Assembly (NCBI RefSeq): GCF_001941445.1
Contig: NZ_CP009245.1
Location: 271,992 to 335,991, forward strand
Length of the DNA: 64,000 nt
Direction: 5' to 3'
Source: Corynebacterium aquilae DSM 44791
GTDB lineage: Bacteria; Actinomycetota; Actinomycetes; Mycobacteriales; Mycobacteriaceae
Below, in pieces: positions 16,476 to 24,175 of this stretch. Position numbers and translations under genes: made by a program. The notes below the pieces were generated by a model. It ran no database searches. It worked only from the letters and a program-made list of their open reading frames with translations, and was not told the DNA's origin. Within the stretch, counting starts at the first letter, position 1. Every line of letters begins with the position of its first letter.

Positions 16476-17245
16476 GAAATCGTTCCTAACTCACCAAAAT
16501 CGGCGTACACACTATCGCCCGGATACACCCACATCGGGCGGGTAAAAGAGCCCGCCAAAATGATGTCGCCGGCACGCAAATGATCATCGTGGGCGGCCAG
16601 CTTGTTCGCCAACCACGCCACACCCGTGGCCGGGTGGCCCAAAATAGCCGCCGACACCCCGGACTCCTCAATGATCTCGTTGCGGTACAAACACGCCCCC
16701 ACCCAGCGCAAATCCACCGCATCCGGGGCCACCGGGCGGCCACCAACCACCATCGCGCCCATCGCCGCATTATCAGCGATGGTGTCCACAATGGTGCGGC
16801 CCTCCATCTCGATGCGGGAAGACAAAATCTCCAACGCCGGCACCACATACTCGGTGGCACGCAACACGTCGAACATGGTCACATGCGGGCCAACCAGATC
16901 CTGTTTGAGCACAAACGCCAACTCCACCTCAATGCGCACACCGGTGAACTGCTCATGCTCAATCTGGGCGCCGGACTCGTAGACCATGTCGGAGAAAATC
17001 GCCCCATAATCCGGCTCCGTAATACCGGTAGCGACCTGCATGACCTTACTGGTCAAACCGATCTTGCGGCCCACCAAACGGCGGCCGGCTTTCTCGCCAC
17101 GAGCCCGCCACTCGTTTTGCACGGCGTAGGAATCCTCCACCGTCATCTCCGGGTAACGAGCCGTCAACAACGGCACCATCGAGCGGTCTTTTTCCGCTTG
17201 GGCTAACTCGTCAGCAATACCAACAATCGTGTCGCGAGAAAGCAT
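16460..17245 (-). CDS. hpaH: HpaH-type 2-oxohept-4-ene-1,7-dioate hydratase
   Basis: The 261-residue product belongs to the MhpD/HpaH hydratase branch of the FAH superfamily: GRKIGLTSKVMQ, PDYGAIFSDMVY, VEVELAFVLKQDL in spirit (EVELAFVLK), DNAAMGAMVVGGRP and GDIILAGSFTRPMWVYPGD are all family landmarks. It hydrates 2-oxohept-4-enedioate to the substrate of HpaI. I chose ATG 17245 with caggag upstream; a longer frame to 17320 runs into a hairpin. It lies between hpaD and hpaI on the minus strand. Confidence 0.92.
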   Translation of the reverse strand: MLSRDTIVGIADELAQAEKDRSMVPLLTARYPEMTVEDSYAVQNEWRARGEKAGRRLVGRKIGLTSKVMQVATGITEPDYGAIFSDMVYESGAQIEHEQFTGVRIEVELAFVLKQDLVGPHVTMFDVLRATEYVVPALEILSSRIEMEGRTIVDTIADNAAMGAMVVGGRPVAPDAVDLRWVGACLYRNEIIEESGVSAAILGHPATGVAWLANKLAAHDDHLRAGDIILAGSFTRPMWVYPGDSVYADFGELGTISCSFH

Positions 17246-17320
17246 GGGCAACAACTCCTGAAAAGAAAAACAACTAGGCAACAACGGCCGAGGATTGCTC
17301 CCCAGCCTAAAGGGCGACAA

Positions 17321-17363
17321 CCCCGCGCGGCACCGAAAAACGGATCCTCACTGCCGCGCGGGG
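17321..17363 (-). terminator. Perfect GC-rich hairpin between hpaD and hpaH
   Basis: A 12-bp perfect inverted repeat (17321-17332 with 17352-17363) lies 7-49 bases past the hpaD stop codon. There is no clear T run in either direction, so it may attenuate or protect an RNA end rather than stop transcription fully. Confidence 0.55.
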
Positions 17364-17369
17364 CTGCAA

Positions 17370-18461
17370 CTAGAGCTGGTGGCCCAGCTTGAACTCGCCC
17401 TGCTTCCACTCCGGCATCGGCTCAGAATCGTCCTTACGGGTGTAGGAGAAACCATCGGCACCGATGGTGGCCTCCAACTCGGAGGCATCGGTGCGGCTGA
17501 CCAACGGCACCAAGTTGCCGTCCAAATCCAGCACCCGGGACGCATCCGTGTACCAGCTCGGCACCACCGGGGTGCCCCACCAGTCGCGGCGCTGATTATC
17601 GTGCACATCCCAGGTCACCACCGGGTTATCCGGATCGCCGGTGTAGTAATCCTGGGTGTAAATCTCCACGCGGTGACCATCCGGATCACGCAAGTACAGG
17701 TAGAACGCATTCGACACGCCATGGCGGCCCGGGCCGCGCTCAATGTGGTCGCTCAAGCGCAGCGCACCCAACTTGTCGCAGATCGCCAAAATGTTGTGCT
17801 TCTCGTGGGTAGCGAACGCAATGTGGTGCATCCGCGGGCCATCACCACCGGTCATCGCGGTGTCATGCACAGTCGGCTTGCGGCGCATCCACGCCGCATA
17901 CACCGTGCCCTCATCGTCGCGAATGTCCTCGGTGATGCGGAAACCCAGATCCTCCATGTACTCCACCGCGGTCGGAACGTCCGGGGTGACCTGGTTGAAG
18001 TGGTCCAGGCGCACCAGCGCGCCGGGGGTGTACTTGTCGTAGGCCCAGCACAGGCGCTCGACGTGCTCGACGTTGTGGAAGAACTCGTAGGGGAAGCCCA
18101 GCGGATCCTGCACGCGCACCGAGTCGCCGATGCCCTTGACGAAGCCGTCCTTGTTGCGTTCCACGCGGCAGCCGCGTGCCTCGTAGAAAGCCTGCGCCTT
18201 GTCGAGGTCTTCGGGGCTGCGGACGCGGAAGGAGAAGATACCGACGGCGGCGGTATCGCCCTTGCGCAGCACCAGGTTGTGGTGGATGAACTCCTCCATG
18301 GAGCGCAGGTAGATGGTGTTTTCGTCCTCGTAGGTCACCACCAGGTCGAGGACGTCGACGTAGAACTTGCGGGAGGCTTCCAGGTCGGTGACGACGAGCT
18401 CCATGTAGGCGCAGCGCAAAACGTCTGGCGGGCAGATCTTGTCGGGGGTGTTGGTGGTCAT
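17370..18461 (-). CDS. hpaD: Homoprotocatechuate (3,4-dihydroxyphenylacetate) 2,3-dioxygenase
   Basis: The 363-residue product is a type I (vicinal oxygen chelate) extradiol dioxygenase, matching the length of the Brevibacterium and Arthrobacter homoprotocatechuate enzymes. Metal ligands are visible as His in LVRLDHFNQV, His in GPRMHHIAFATH and Glu in DPDGHRVEIYTQDY. It opens the ring of 3,4-dihydroxyphenylacetate to 5-carboxymethyl-2-hydroxymuconate semialdehyde, using Fe(II) or Mn(II). The start is ATG 18461 after agaaagg. This is the actinobacterial type, unrelated to the E. coli HpaD fold. It is the third enzyme gene of the operon. Confidence 0.94.
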   Translation of the reverse strand: MTTNTPDKICPPDVLRCAYMELVVTDLEASRKFYVDVLDLVVTYEDENTIYLRSMEEFIHHNLVLRKGDTAAVGIFSFRVRSPEDLDKAQAFYEARGCRVERNKDGFVKGIGDSVRVQDPLGFPYEFFHNVEHVERLCWAYDKYTPGALVRLDHFNQVTPDVPTAVEYMEDLGFRITEDIRDDEGTVYAAWMRRKPTVHDTAMTGGDGPRMHHIAFATHEKHNILAICDKLGALRLSDHIERGPGRHGVSNAFYLYLRDPDGHRVEIYTQDYYTGDPDNPVVTWDVHDNQRRDWWGTPVVPSWYTDASRVLDLDGNLVPLVSRTDASELEATIGADGFSYTRKDDSEPMPEWKQGEFKLGHQL

Positions 18462-18555
18462 GGCGGGGGCCTTTCTGATGCGGTGGGGTGCACGAATGCG
18501 GGTCAAACGGGGAAAAGGGATATGGGGTGTGGGGGATTTTGGGTGCAGGAACCCA

Positions 18556-18583
18556 CCCCGCCGGGCGGGTGTGCCCGGCGGGG
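18556..18583 (-). other. GC-rich hairpin between hpaE and hpaD
   Basis: A perfect 11-bp stem (18556-18566 with 18573-18583) with a six-base loop lies 15 bases past the hpaE stop codon. It has no T run, so transcript end protection or processing is more likely than termination. Confidence 0.5.
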
Positions 18584-18598
18584 GAGTAGGTGGTGGGG

Positions 18599-20089
18599 TT
18601 ATTGCTTGCCGAAGACCGGGTTGTGGACTTCGCCGAGGGTGATGTGGACGGCCTGCTGGTCGGTGTAGAAGTCGATGGAGCGGTAGCCGCCCTCGTGTCC
18701 CAGGCCGGAGGCCTTCACGCCGCCGAAGGGGGTGCGCAGGTCGCGGACGTTGTTGGAGTTCAGCCACACCATGCCGGCGTCGATGTTTTGGGCGAAGTTG
18801 TGGGCGCGCTTGAGGTCGCTGGTCCACACGTAGGCGGCCAGGCCGTAGCGGGTGTTGTTGGCCAACTCGAGGGCCTGCTCGTCGGTGTCGAAGGGGGTGA
18901 TGGCGACGACGGGGCCGAAGATTTCTTCCTGGAAGATGCGGGCGTCGGGGGAAACATCGGCGAAGACGGTGGGTTCGACGAAGTTGCCCTCGGGGAAACC
19001 TTCGGGGCGGCCGCCGCCGGCCACGAGGCGTCCTTCGCTCTTGCCGATCTCGACGTAGCTCATGACCTTGTCGTAGTGCTCGGGGTGCACCAGGGCGCCG
19101 ACTTCGGTGCTGGGGTCGGAGGGAAGGCCGACTTTGACGCGCTTGGCTTGGGCGGCGTAGCGCTCGACGAACTCGTCGTAGATGTCGCGCTGGACGAGGA
19201 TGCGGGAGCCGGCGGTGCAGCGTTCACCGTTGAGGGAGAACACGCCGAAGATGGTGGCGTTGATGGCTTCGTCGAGGTCGGCGTCGGCGAAGACGATGGC
19301 GGGGGATTTGCCGCCGAGCTCCATGGACAGCCCCTTGAGGTAGGGGGCGGCGTTGCCGAAGATGATTTGGCCGGTCTTGGATTCGCCGGTGAAGGAAATC
19401 AGCGGTACATCGGGGTGTTTGACCAGGGCGTCGCCGGCGGTTTCACCGAAGCCGTTGACCAGGTTGAAGACGCCTTCGGGCAGGCCTGCTTCTTCGAAAA
19501 TGCCGGCCCACAGGGAGGCGGACAGGGGGGTGAATTCGGCGGGCTTGAGGACCACGCAGTTGCCGGTGGCGATCGCCGGGGCGAGTTTCCAGCTTTCCAG
19601 CATGAAGGGGGTGTTCCACGGGGTGATCAGGCCGGCCACGCCGATGGGTTTGCGGTTGACGTAGTTGACCTGGCGGCCGGGCACCTTAAAAGCGTCGTCG
19701 GTTTGGGCGACGATGAGGTCGGCGAAGAAGCGGAAGTTTTCGGCGGCGCGGCGCGCCTGGCCGAGGGCTTGGGTGATGGGCAGGCCGGAGTCGAAGGATT
19801 CCATTTCGGCGAGCACTTTGTCGCGGGATTCGACGATGTCGGCGATTTTGTTGAGGATGCGGGCGCGTTCGCGGGGCAGCATGGTCGGCCAGGGGCCTTG
19901 GGTGAAGGCTTTGTGGGCGGCGGTGACGGCGGCGTCGATGTCTTCTTTTTTGCCGGAGGCTGCGGTGATGTAGGCGGTGTTGTCGACGGGGTTGATGACG
20001 TCGAAGGTGTCGCCGTCGATGGAGTCGACGAATTTGCCGCCGATGTAGTGCTGGATTTTCTCGGGCATTCCGGTGGGCAAGGTGGTCAT
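18599..20089 (-). CDS. hpaE: 5-carboxymethyl-2-hydroxymuconate semialdehyde dehydrogenase
   Basis: The 496-residue product is an NAD(P)-dependent aldehyde dehydrogenase. It shows ITPWNTPFMLESWKLAPA (cofactor loop), SFTGESKTGQ, MELGGKSP (general-base Glu) and LNGERCTAGSR (catalytic Cys), and ends FGGVKASGLGHEGGYRS. The HpaE subfamily oxidises the ring-cleavage semialdehyde to 5-carboxymethyl-2-hydroxymuconate; the neighbours support this specificity. Its ATG overlaps the stop of the GntR gene (ATGA at 20086-20089), so the two are translationally coupled. Confidence 0.93.
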   Translation of the reverse strand: MTTLPTGMPEKIQHYIGGKFVDSIDGDTFDVINPVDNTAYITAASGKKEDIDAAVTAAHKAFTQGPWPTMLPRERARILNKIADIVESRDKVLAEMESFDSGLPITQALGQARRAAENFRFFADLIVAQTDDAFKVPGRQVNYVNRKPIGVAGLITPWNTPFMLESWKLAPAIATGNCVVLKPAEFTPLSASLWAGIFEEAGLPEGVFNLVNGFGETAGDALVKHPDVPLISFTGESKTGQIIFGNAAPYLKGLSMELGGKSPAIVFADADLDEAINATIFGVFSLNGERCTAGSRILVQRDIYDEFVERYAAQAKRVKVGLPSDPSTEVGALVHPEHYDKVMSYVEIGKSEGRLVAGGGRPEGFPEGNFVEPTVFADVSPDARIFQEEIFGPVVAITPFDTDEQALELANNTRYGLAAYVWTSDLKRAHNFAQNIDAGMVWLNSNNVRDLRTPFGGVKASGLGHEGGYRSIDFYTDQQAVHITLGEVHNPVFGKQ

Positions 20090-20784
20090 GGTGTGGTTTC
20101 TCCTGTGGCTGAGTGTGAGGGGTGTTGTTTGATGGATGTCAGGTAGCTGTTGAGCGTGCCGTGGCGGTGTTCCCGGGCGACTTTTTCGATGTAGCAGTGG
20201 TCTGCGTTGATTTCGATGAGGGTGAGGATTTTGTGGTGTTCGGTCACCGATTCGGCGGCCCGGTTGGGGACGAAAGCGAAGGTTGATTCGCGCAGGTAGC
20301 TGAGTCGTTCCCAGTCGGATTCCACCAGGTCAACGAGCCTGCGGTTGGGGCATTTGTTGAAGAGTGCCCGGTGGAAGCGGTAGTTGAGGTCGGTGAAGGC
20401 GGCGGCGTCGAAGTTGTCGAGCAGTTTTCCCATGTCGGCGTTGATGGCGGCGGCGTGGGCGAGGTCGTCGGCGCTTAAGTGGGGCGCGGCGGCCGCGGTG
20501 GCTGCTCCTTCGAGGACTCCGATGGTGAACATGCAGTCCAGGTAGTCGGATCGGTCCACCATGGCGACGCGGGCGCCGACGTTGCGTTCGTGTTCGATGA
20601 GCCCTTCGGCTTCGAGTTGGCGTAGTGCTTCACGGACGGGAACGACGGAGGTGTTGAGCATCTCCGCCAGGGGTGCCAGCACGATCCGGTGGCCGGGGGC
20701 GAATTCGCCGCTGGTGATTTTTTCTTTCACCAGTTGGTAGGCGAGTTGGGTTTTGCTGTATCCGGTCAGGTTTGTGCTGGGCAT
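20086..20784 (-). CDS. GntR-family regulator (FadR/FCD type) of the hpa operon
   Basis: The 232-residue product has an N-terminal winged helix (about 10-75: KTQLAYQLVKEKITSGEFAPGHRI and VPVREALRQLEAEGLIEHE) and an all-helical FCD domain. The FCD metal or ligand site is suggested by DLNYRFHRALFN and ESVTEHHKILTLIE, which supply Asp and His residues. It lies inside the operon between hpaG and hpaE, so it is likely an autoregulated repressor released by a pathway intermediate. The palindrome at 22388 is its probable operator. Confidence 0.9.
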   Translation of the reverse strand: MPSTNLTGYSKTQLAYQLVKEKITSGEFAPGHRIVLAPLAEMLNTSVVPVREALRQLEAEGLIEHERNVGARVAMVDRSDYLDCMFTIGVLEGAATAAAAPHLSADDLAHAAAINADMGKLLDNFDAAAFTDLNYRFHRALFNKCPNRRLVDLVESDWERLSYLRESTFAFVPNRAAESVTEHHKILTLIEINADHCYIEKVAREHRHGTLNSYLTSIKQHPSHSATGETTP

Positions 20785-20833
20785 GGTGGCGTGCGGTCCT
20801 TGGTGGTTGGGCTGTGAGTCCCGGTGCCGGCCG

Positions 20834-22351
20834 CTAGGGTGAGTTCGGCGGCGCCGGGATGGCTTCTTCCAGGTGGGGGTTGGCGGCGAGGTAGTCGGCG
20901 TAGGCCTGCTTCCACTGTCCGACGGGCGGGAAAAGCCCGTCGACTTTGTGGCCTTCGGCGACGCGCTCGGCGACCCATTCGTCCTGGATTTCTTTCTTGG
21001 CGGCGTCGATGGCGACCTCCCACGCTAGGGCGCGGGGGATGACGATGACGCCGTCGTCGTCACCGACGATAATGTCGCCGGGGAAGACGGTGGCGTTGCC
21101 ACATCCGATGGGTTGGCCAGAATCGTAGGGGATGTGTTTGCGTCCCAGCACGGCGGGGTGTTTGGCGTGGCCGAACACCGGCAGTCCAACCTCGGCGACG
21201 GGGGTGTAGTCGCGGATGCCGCCGTCGGTGACGATGCCTGCGGCCCCGAGGTGTTGGGCGCGCAGGGCGAGCACGTCGCCGAGGGTGCCGGAGCCTTGTT
21301 CGCCGCGGGCTTCGATGACCAGTACTTGGCCGGGGCGCAGCGCGTCGAAGGCGCGTTTTTGGGCGTTGTAGCCGCCGCCGTAGGTTGTGAAGAGGTCTTC
21401 GCGGCCGGGGAGGAAACGCAAGGTGGCGGCCACGCCCACCATTTTGGTGCCGGGGGTTTGGGGGTAGACGCCTTCGATGCTGGTTTGGTTCAGCCCCCGG
21501 TTGCGCAGCTGCGCGGACAGTCCGGCGGTCGGGGTGCGCATGAGCAGCTCACGCAGGCTCTCATCCATGGTGCCTAGGTCGTCGACGGGATCTAGGCCGG
21601 CGGCCTCGCGGGTGCCGTAGGCGTCTTCTTTTTGTTTGTCGTCGATTTGGGGCAGCATGCCGACTGTGTCGTCGAAGTCGCCGGGGCCTTCGACCACCTT
21701 GGAGACCAACCGCCCGGAGCTGGGGGTGCCGTTGATGGTGGGGCAGTCGACTTCGACCTCGACGATGTCGCCGGGCTGGGCGACGGTGGATCCGGCGGGG
21801 GTGCCGGTGAGGATGACATCGCCCGGGTGCAGCGTCATGTGCTGCGACAGGTCGGCCACGAATTGGGACAAGGGGAAGATCATTTCCTCGTCATCGGTGA
21901 TGGCTTCCTGTGCGATGTTGCCGTTGACCCAGGTGCGGATGCGGATGGCTTTCGGGTCGATGCTGGCGGCATCGATGAGCTCCGGGCCGATCGGGGTGTA
22001 GCCGTCGCGGCTCTTGGAGCGGGTGTTCGAGCCTTTGTCCTGGGCGCGGTAGTCGTAGATGCCCCAGTCGTTGGAGGCGGTGATTGCGCCGACGTACTCC
22101 CAGGCCGTCTCGGCGGGGACGTTTTTGGCTTCCTTGCCGATGACTAGTGCGATTTCGCCTTCGAAGGCGAGCAGTTCACAGCCGGCGGGGCGGACGACGT
22201 CTGCGCCGCTGGCGGCGGCGGAGCTGGTGGCCTTTTGGAAGTAGGAAGGCTTTTTCGGCCAGCGTCCGCGCTGTGCTGCGCGGGAGTTATAGGCGACGTG
22301 GACGGCAATTATTTTTCCCGGCGTGACCGGGGTTTTTGTGATCTCGCTCAA
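20834..22351 (-). CDS. hpaG: HpaG-like FAH-family protein fused to an RraA-like domain
   Basis: The 505-residue product joins two enzymes. Residues ~10-230 form a FAH fold: ELLAFEGEIALVIGKEAKNV, ASNDWGIYDYRAQDKG, GYTPIGPELI and DVILTGTPAGSTV carry the metal-binding acids. Residues ~260-490 are RraA/HMG-aldolase-like: GSGTLGDVLALRAQHLGAAG and VTDGGIRD, with the catalytic Arg-Asp pair intact. Known HpaG proteins of enterobacteria are two FAH domains acting as decarboxylase and isomerase; here the second half is replaced. RraA-like enzymes decarboxylate oxaloacetate or cleave 4-hydroxy-2-oxo acids, so the second domain could decarboxylate or support the aldolase step (inference). First gene of the minus-strand operon. 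Confidence 0.88.
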   Translation of the reverse strand: MSEITKTPVTPGKIIAVHVAYNSRAAQRGRWPKKPSYFQKATSSAAASGADVVRPAGCELLAFEGEIALVIGKEAKNVPAETAWEYVGAITASNDWGIYDYRAQDKGSNTRSKSRDGYTPIGPELIDAASIDPKAIRIRTWVNGNIAQEAITDDEEMIFPLSQFVADLSQHMTLHPGDVILTGTPAGSTVAQPGDIVEVEVDCPTINGTPSSGRLVSKVVEGPGDFDDTVGMLPQIDDKQKEDAYGTREAAGLDPVDDLGTMDESLRELLMRTPTAGLSAQLRNRGLNQTSIEGVYPQTPGTKMVGVAATLRFLPGREDLFTTYGGGYNAQKRAFDALRPGQVLVIEARGEQGSGTLGDVLALRAQHLGAAGIVTDGGIRDYTPVAEVGLPVFGHAKHPAVLGRKHIPYDSGQPIGCGNATVFPGDIIVGDDDGVIVIPRALAWEVAIDAAKKEIQDEWVAERVAEGHKVDGLFPPVGQWKQAYADYLAANPHLEEAIPAPPNSP

Positions 22352-22602
22352 GTTTTCCTCCTAGCAAGTCCTTGCGCGTTGAGCAAAATCGTATATGATT
22401 TGCCCCAAGCCCGCAAGCAATCCCGGTCACACATTCACCCAACATGCGACTGGGGACACATTAGATAGCCCGCCTGAATAGTAGTATCAATGCACTATAA
22501 GGCGATTTTCCACTATCTAAGTGAAAAACACTTCCCAAGAAGCTGATAATCACTTCCAGGGAAGAACCTCACAGATTTGATATGAAATTTTCGGAGGACC
22601 CC
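22352..22602. promoter_or_regulatory. Divergent promoter region between hpaG and the MHS transporter
   Basis: This 251-base spacer separates the two divergent units. Besides the palindrome at 22388 it holds a separated inverted repeat (TTAGATAG near 22463 and CTATCTAA near 22515) and a short hairpin AAGTG-AAAAA-CACTT next to it. These could be operators for the AraC- or GntR-type regulators nearby. Confidence 0.45.
22388..22399. promoter_or_regulatory. Probable GntR/FCD operator
   Basis: ATCGTATATGAT is a near-perfect palindrome inside the larger GCAAAATCGTATATGATTTGC. It matches the general FCD-type GntR operator ATnGTATACnAT and lies ~37 bases upstream of the hpaG ATG. Confidence 0.6.
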
Positions 22603-24003
22603 GTGTCGCCACAAAAACCACACTTCACCCACCCGCCGATGGAAGAGTCAGCCGTCGACGCTGTCCGCCACGTCGACAAGGAGCAGCGTCGCGTCGCCGC
22701 CGCCACGATTGTCGGCACCGCCATCGAGTGGTACGACTACTTCGTCTACGCCATCGCCGCCGGCCTGGTCTTTAAGACCGTGATGTTTTCCAACCTCAGC
22801 CCCGGCCTGGCCACCATCGTCGGCTTCCTCACCGTCGGCCTGTCCTTCCTCTTCCGCCCCTTAGGTGCCTTCCTCGCCGGCCACTTCGGCGACAAAATCG
22901 GCCGCCGCAAGGTCCTCATGGTCACCCTGATCATGATGGGCTCAGCCACCGCACTGATCGGTGTGCTGCCCACCTACGACACCATCGGCCTGTGGGCGCC
23001 CGCCCTGCTGATCCTGCTGCGCATCATCCAGGGCATCTCCGCCGGCGGCGAATGGGGCGGCGCGGTCCTCATGGCCGTCGAACACGCACCGGTCGCCCGC
23101 CGCGGCCTGTTCGGCGCCAGCCCCCAGATCGGCGTGCCGCTCGGCCTGCTCATGGCCTCCGGCATCCTGCAGCTGATGAACTCCATCGCCCCCGGCGACG
23201 CCTTCCTCGCCTGGGGCTGGCGCATCCCCTTCCTGCTGTCCGTCGTGCTCATCATCGTCGGCTTCTTCATCCGCCACGGCGTGGAAGAATCCCCCGTGTT
23301 CGCTGAAATGGAACAGCGCGCCGAAACCGCCTCCGCGCCGGTCAAAGACCTGTTCTCCAACCACTTCCTGCTGGTCATCGTCGCCGCCCTGATCTTTGCC
23401 GGCAACAACGCCGTCGGCTACATGACCACCGGCGGCTACATCCAGAACTACGCCACCGACCCCAACGGGCCGGTCGGACTGGAGCGCGGTGATGTGCTCG
23501 GCGCGGTCACCATCTCCGCGGTCAGCTGGCTCATCTTCACCCTGTTTGCGGGCTGGGTGTCCGACTACATCGGCCGCCGCACCACCTACCTCATCGGCTT
23601 CATCCTCCAAGCCATCGGTGCCATCACCCTGTTCCCCCTGGTCAACACCGCCGACCCCACCAAGCTGCTCATCGCGCTGGTGTTCCTCACCCTCGGCCTC
23701 GGCCTCACCTACGGACCCCAGGCAGCCCTGTACGCCGAACTCTTCCCCGCCAGCATCCGCTTCTCCGGTGTTTCCATCTCCTACGCCATCGGCGCCATTC
23801 TCGGTGGTGCATTCTCCCCGATGATCGCCGCCGCCATCGTCGAACGCACCGGCGCAACCACCAACGTCACCTACTACCTGGTCGCCATGTCTCTCATCGG
23901 CTTTATCGCAGTGTTCGTCCTCAAAGACCGCTCCGGTATCCCGCTCGGCCCCGACCACGAGCAACAGCAGGCGAAAAGCCCGCTGCGCGTCGGCGCGAAA
24001 TAA
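22603..24003 (+). CDS. MHS-type MFS transporter, probable aromatic acid uptake
   Basis: From GTG 22603 the product has 466 residues and about 12 transmembrane helices. It shows the metabolite:H+ symporter signatures GTAIEWYDYFVYAIAAGLVF in helix 1, HFGDKIGRRKVLM between helices 2 and 3, and ISAGGEWGGAVLMAVEHAP. Members import organic or aromatic acids with protons. GTG 22603 is preferred over ATG 22582 because GGAGGA lies five bases before it. It is divergent from hpaG and followed by the FAD hydroxylase gene, so uptake of hydroxyphenylacetate or a related acid is likely (inference). Confidence 0.9.
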   Translation: MSPQKPHFTHPPMEESAVDAVRHVDKEQRRVAAATIVGTAIEWYDYFVYAIAAGLVFKTVMFSNLSPGLATIVGFLTVGLSFLFRPLGAFLAGHFGDKIGRRKVLMVTLIMMGSATALIGVLPTYDTIGLWAPALLILLRIIQGISAGGEWGGAVLMAVEHAPVARRGLFGASPQIGVPLGLLMASGILQLMNSIAPGDAFLAWGWRIPFLLSVVLIIVGFFIRHGVEESPVFAEMEQRAETASAPVKDLFSNHFLLVIVAALIFAGNNAVGYMTTGGYIQNYATDPNGPVGLERGDVLGAVTISAVSWLIFTLFAGWVSDYIGRRTTYLIGFILQAIGAITLFPLVNTADPTKLLIALVFLTLGLGLTYGPQAALYAELFPASIRFSGVSISYAIGAILGGAFSPMIAAAIVERTGATTNVTYYLVAMSLIGFIAVFVLKDRSGIPLGPDHEQQQAKSPLRVGAK

Positions 24004-24010
24004 ACCACCA

Positions 24011-24042
24011 CCCCGCAGGCGCCCACACCGCCGCCTGCGGGG
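24011..24042 (+). terminator. Hairpin after the MHS transporter
   Basis: A perfect 11-bp GC-rich stem (24011-24021 with 24032-24042) lies eight bases past the stop; no T run follows, so termination may be partial. Confidence 0.55.
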
Positions 24043-24175
24043 TACCCCCAGCTTGGCCACGCCGGCCACCTTCCTAATTCTGATTTTCCCAACTCCACCA
24101 CACCCCACCCGGTCACGCCGCGACGCACGCGATGCGGCCCTGCACACCCCCTGAAACTGAAAGGTAGAAAAAGCC

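Noticed and set aside
18590..20146. 518-codon plus-strand frame opposite hpaE
   Set aside because: It is rich in Gly, Val, Asp and Glu as expected for the antisense of a high-GC gene; hpaE itself has all catalytic motifs.
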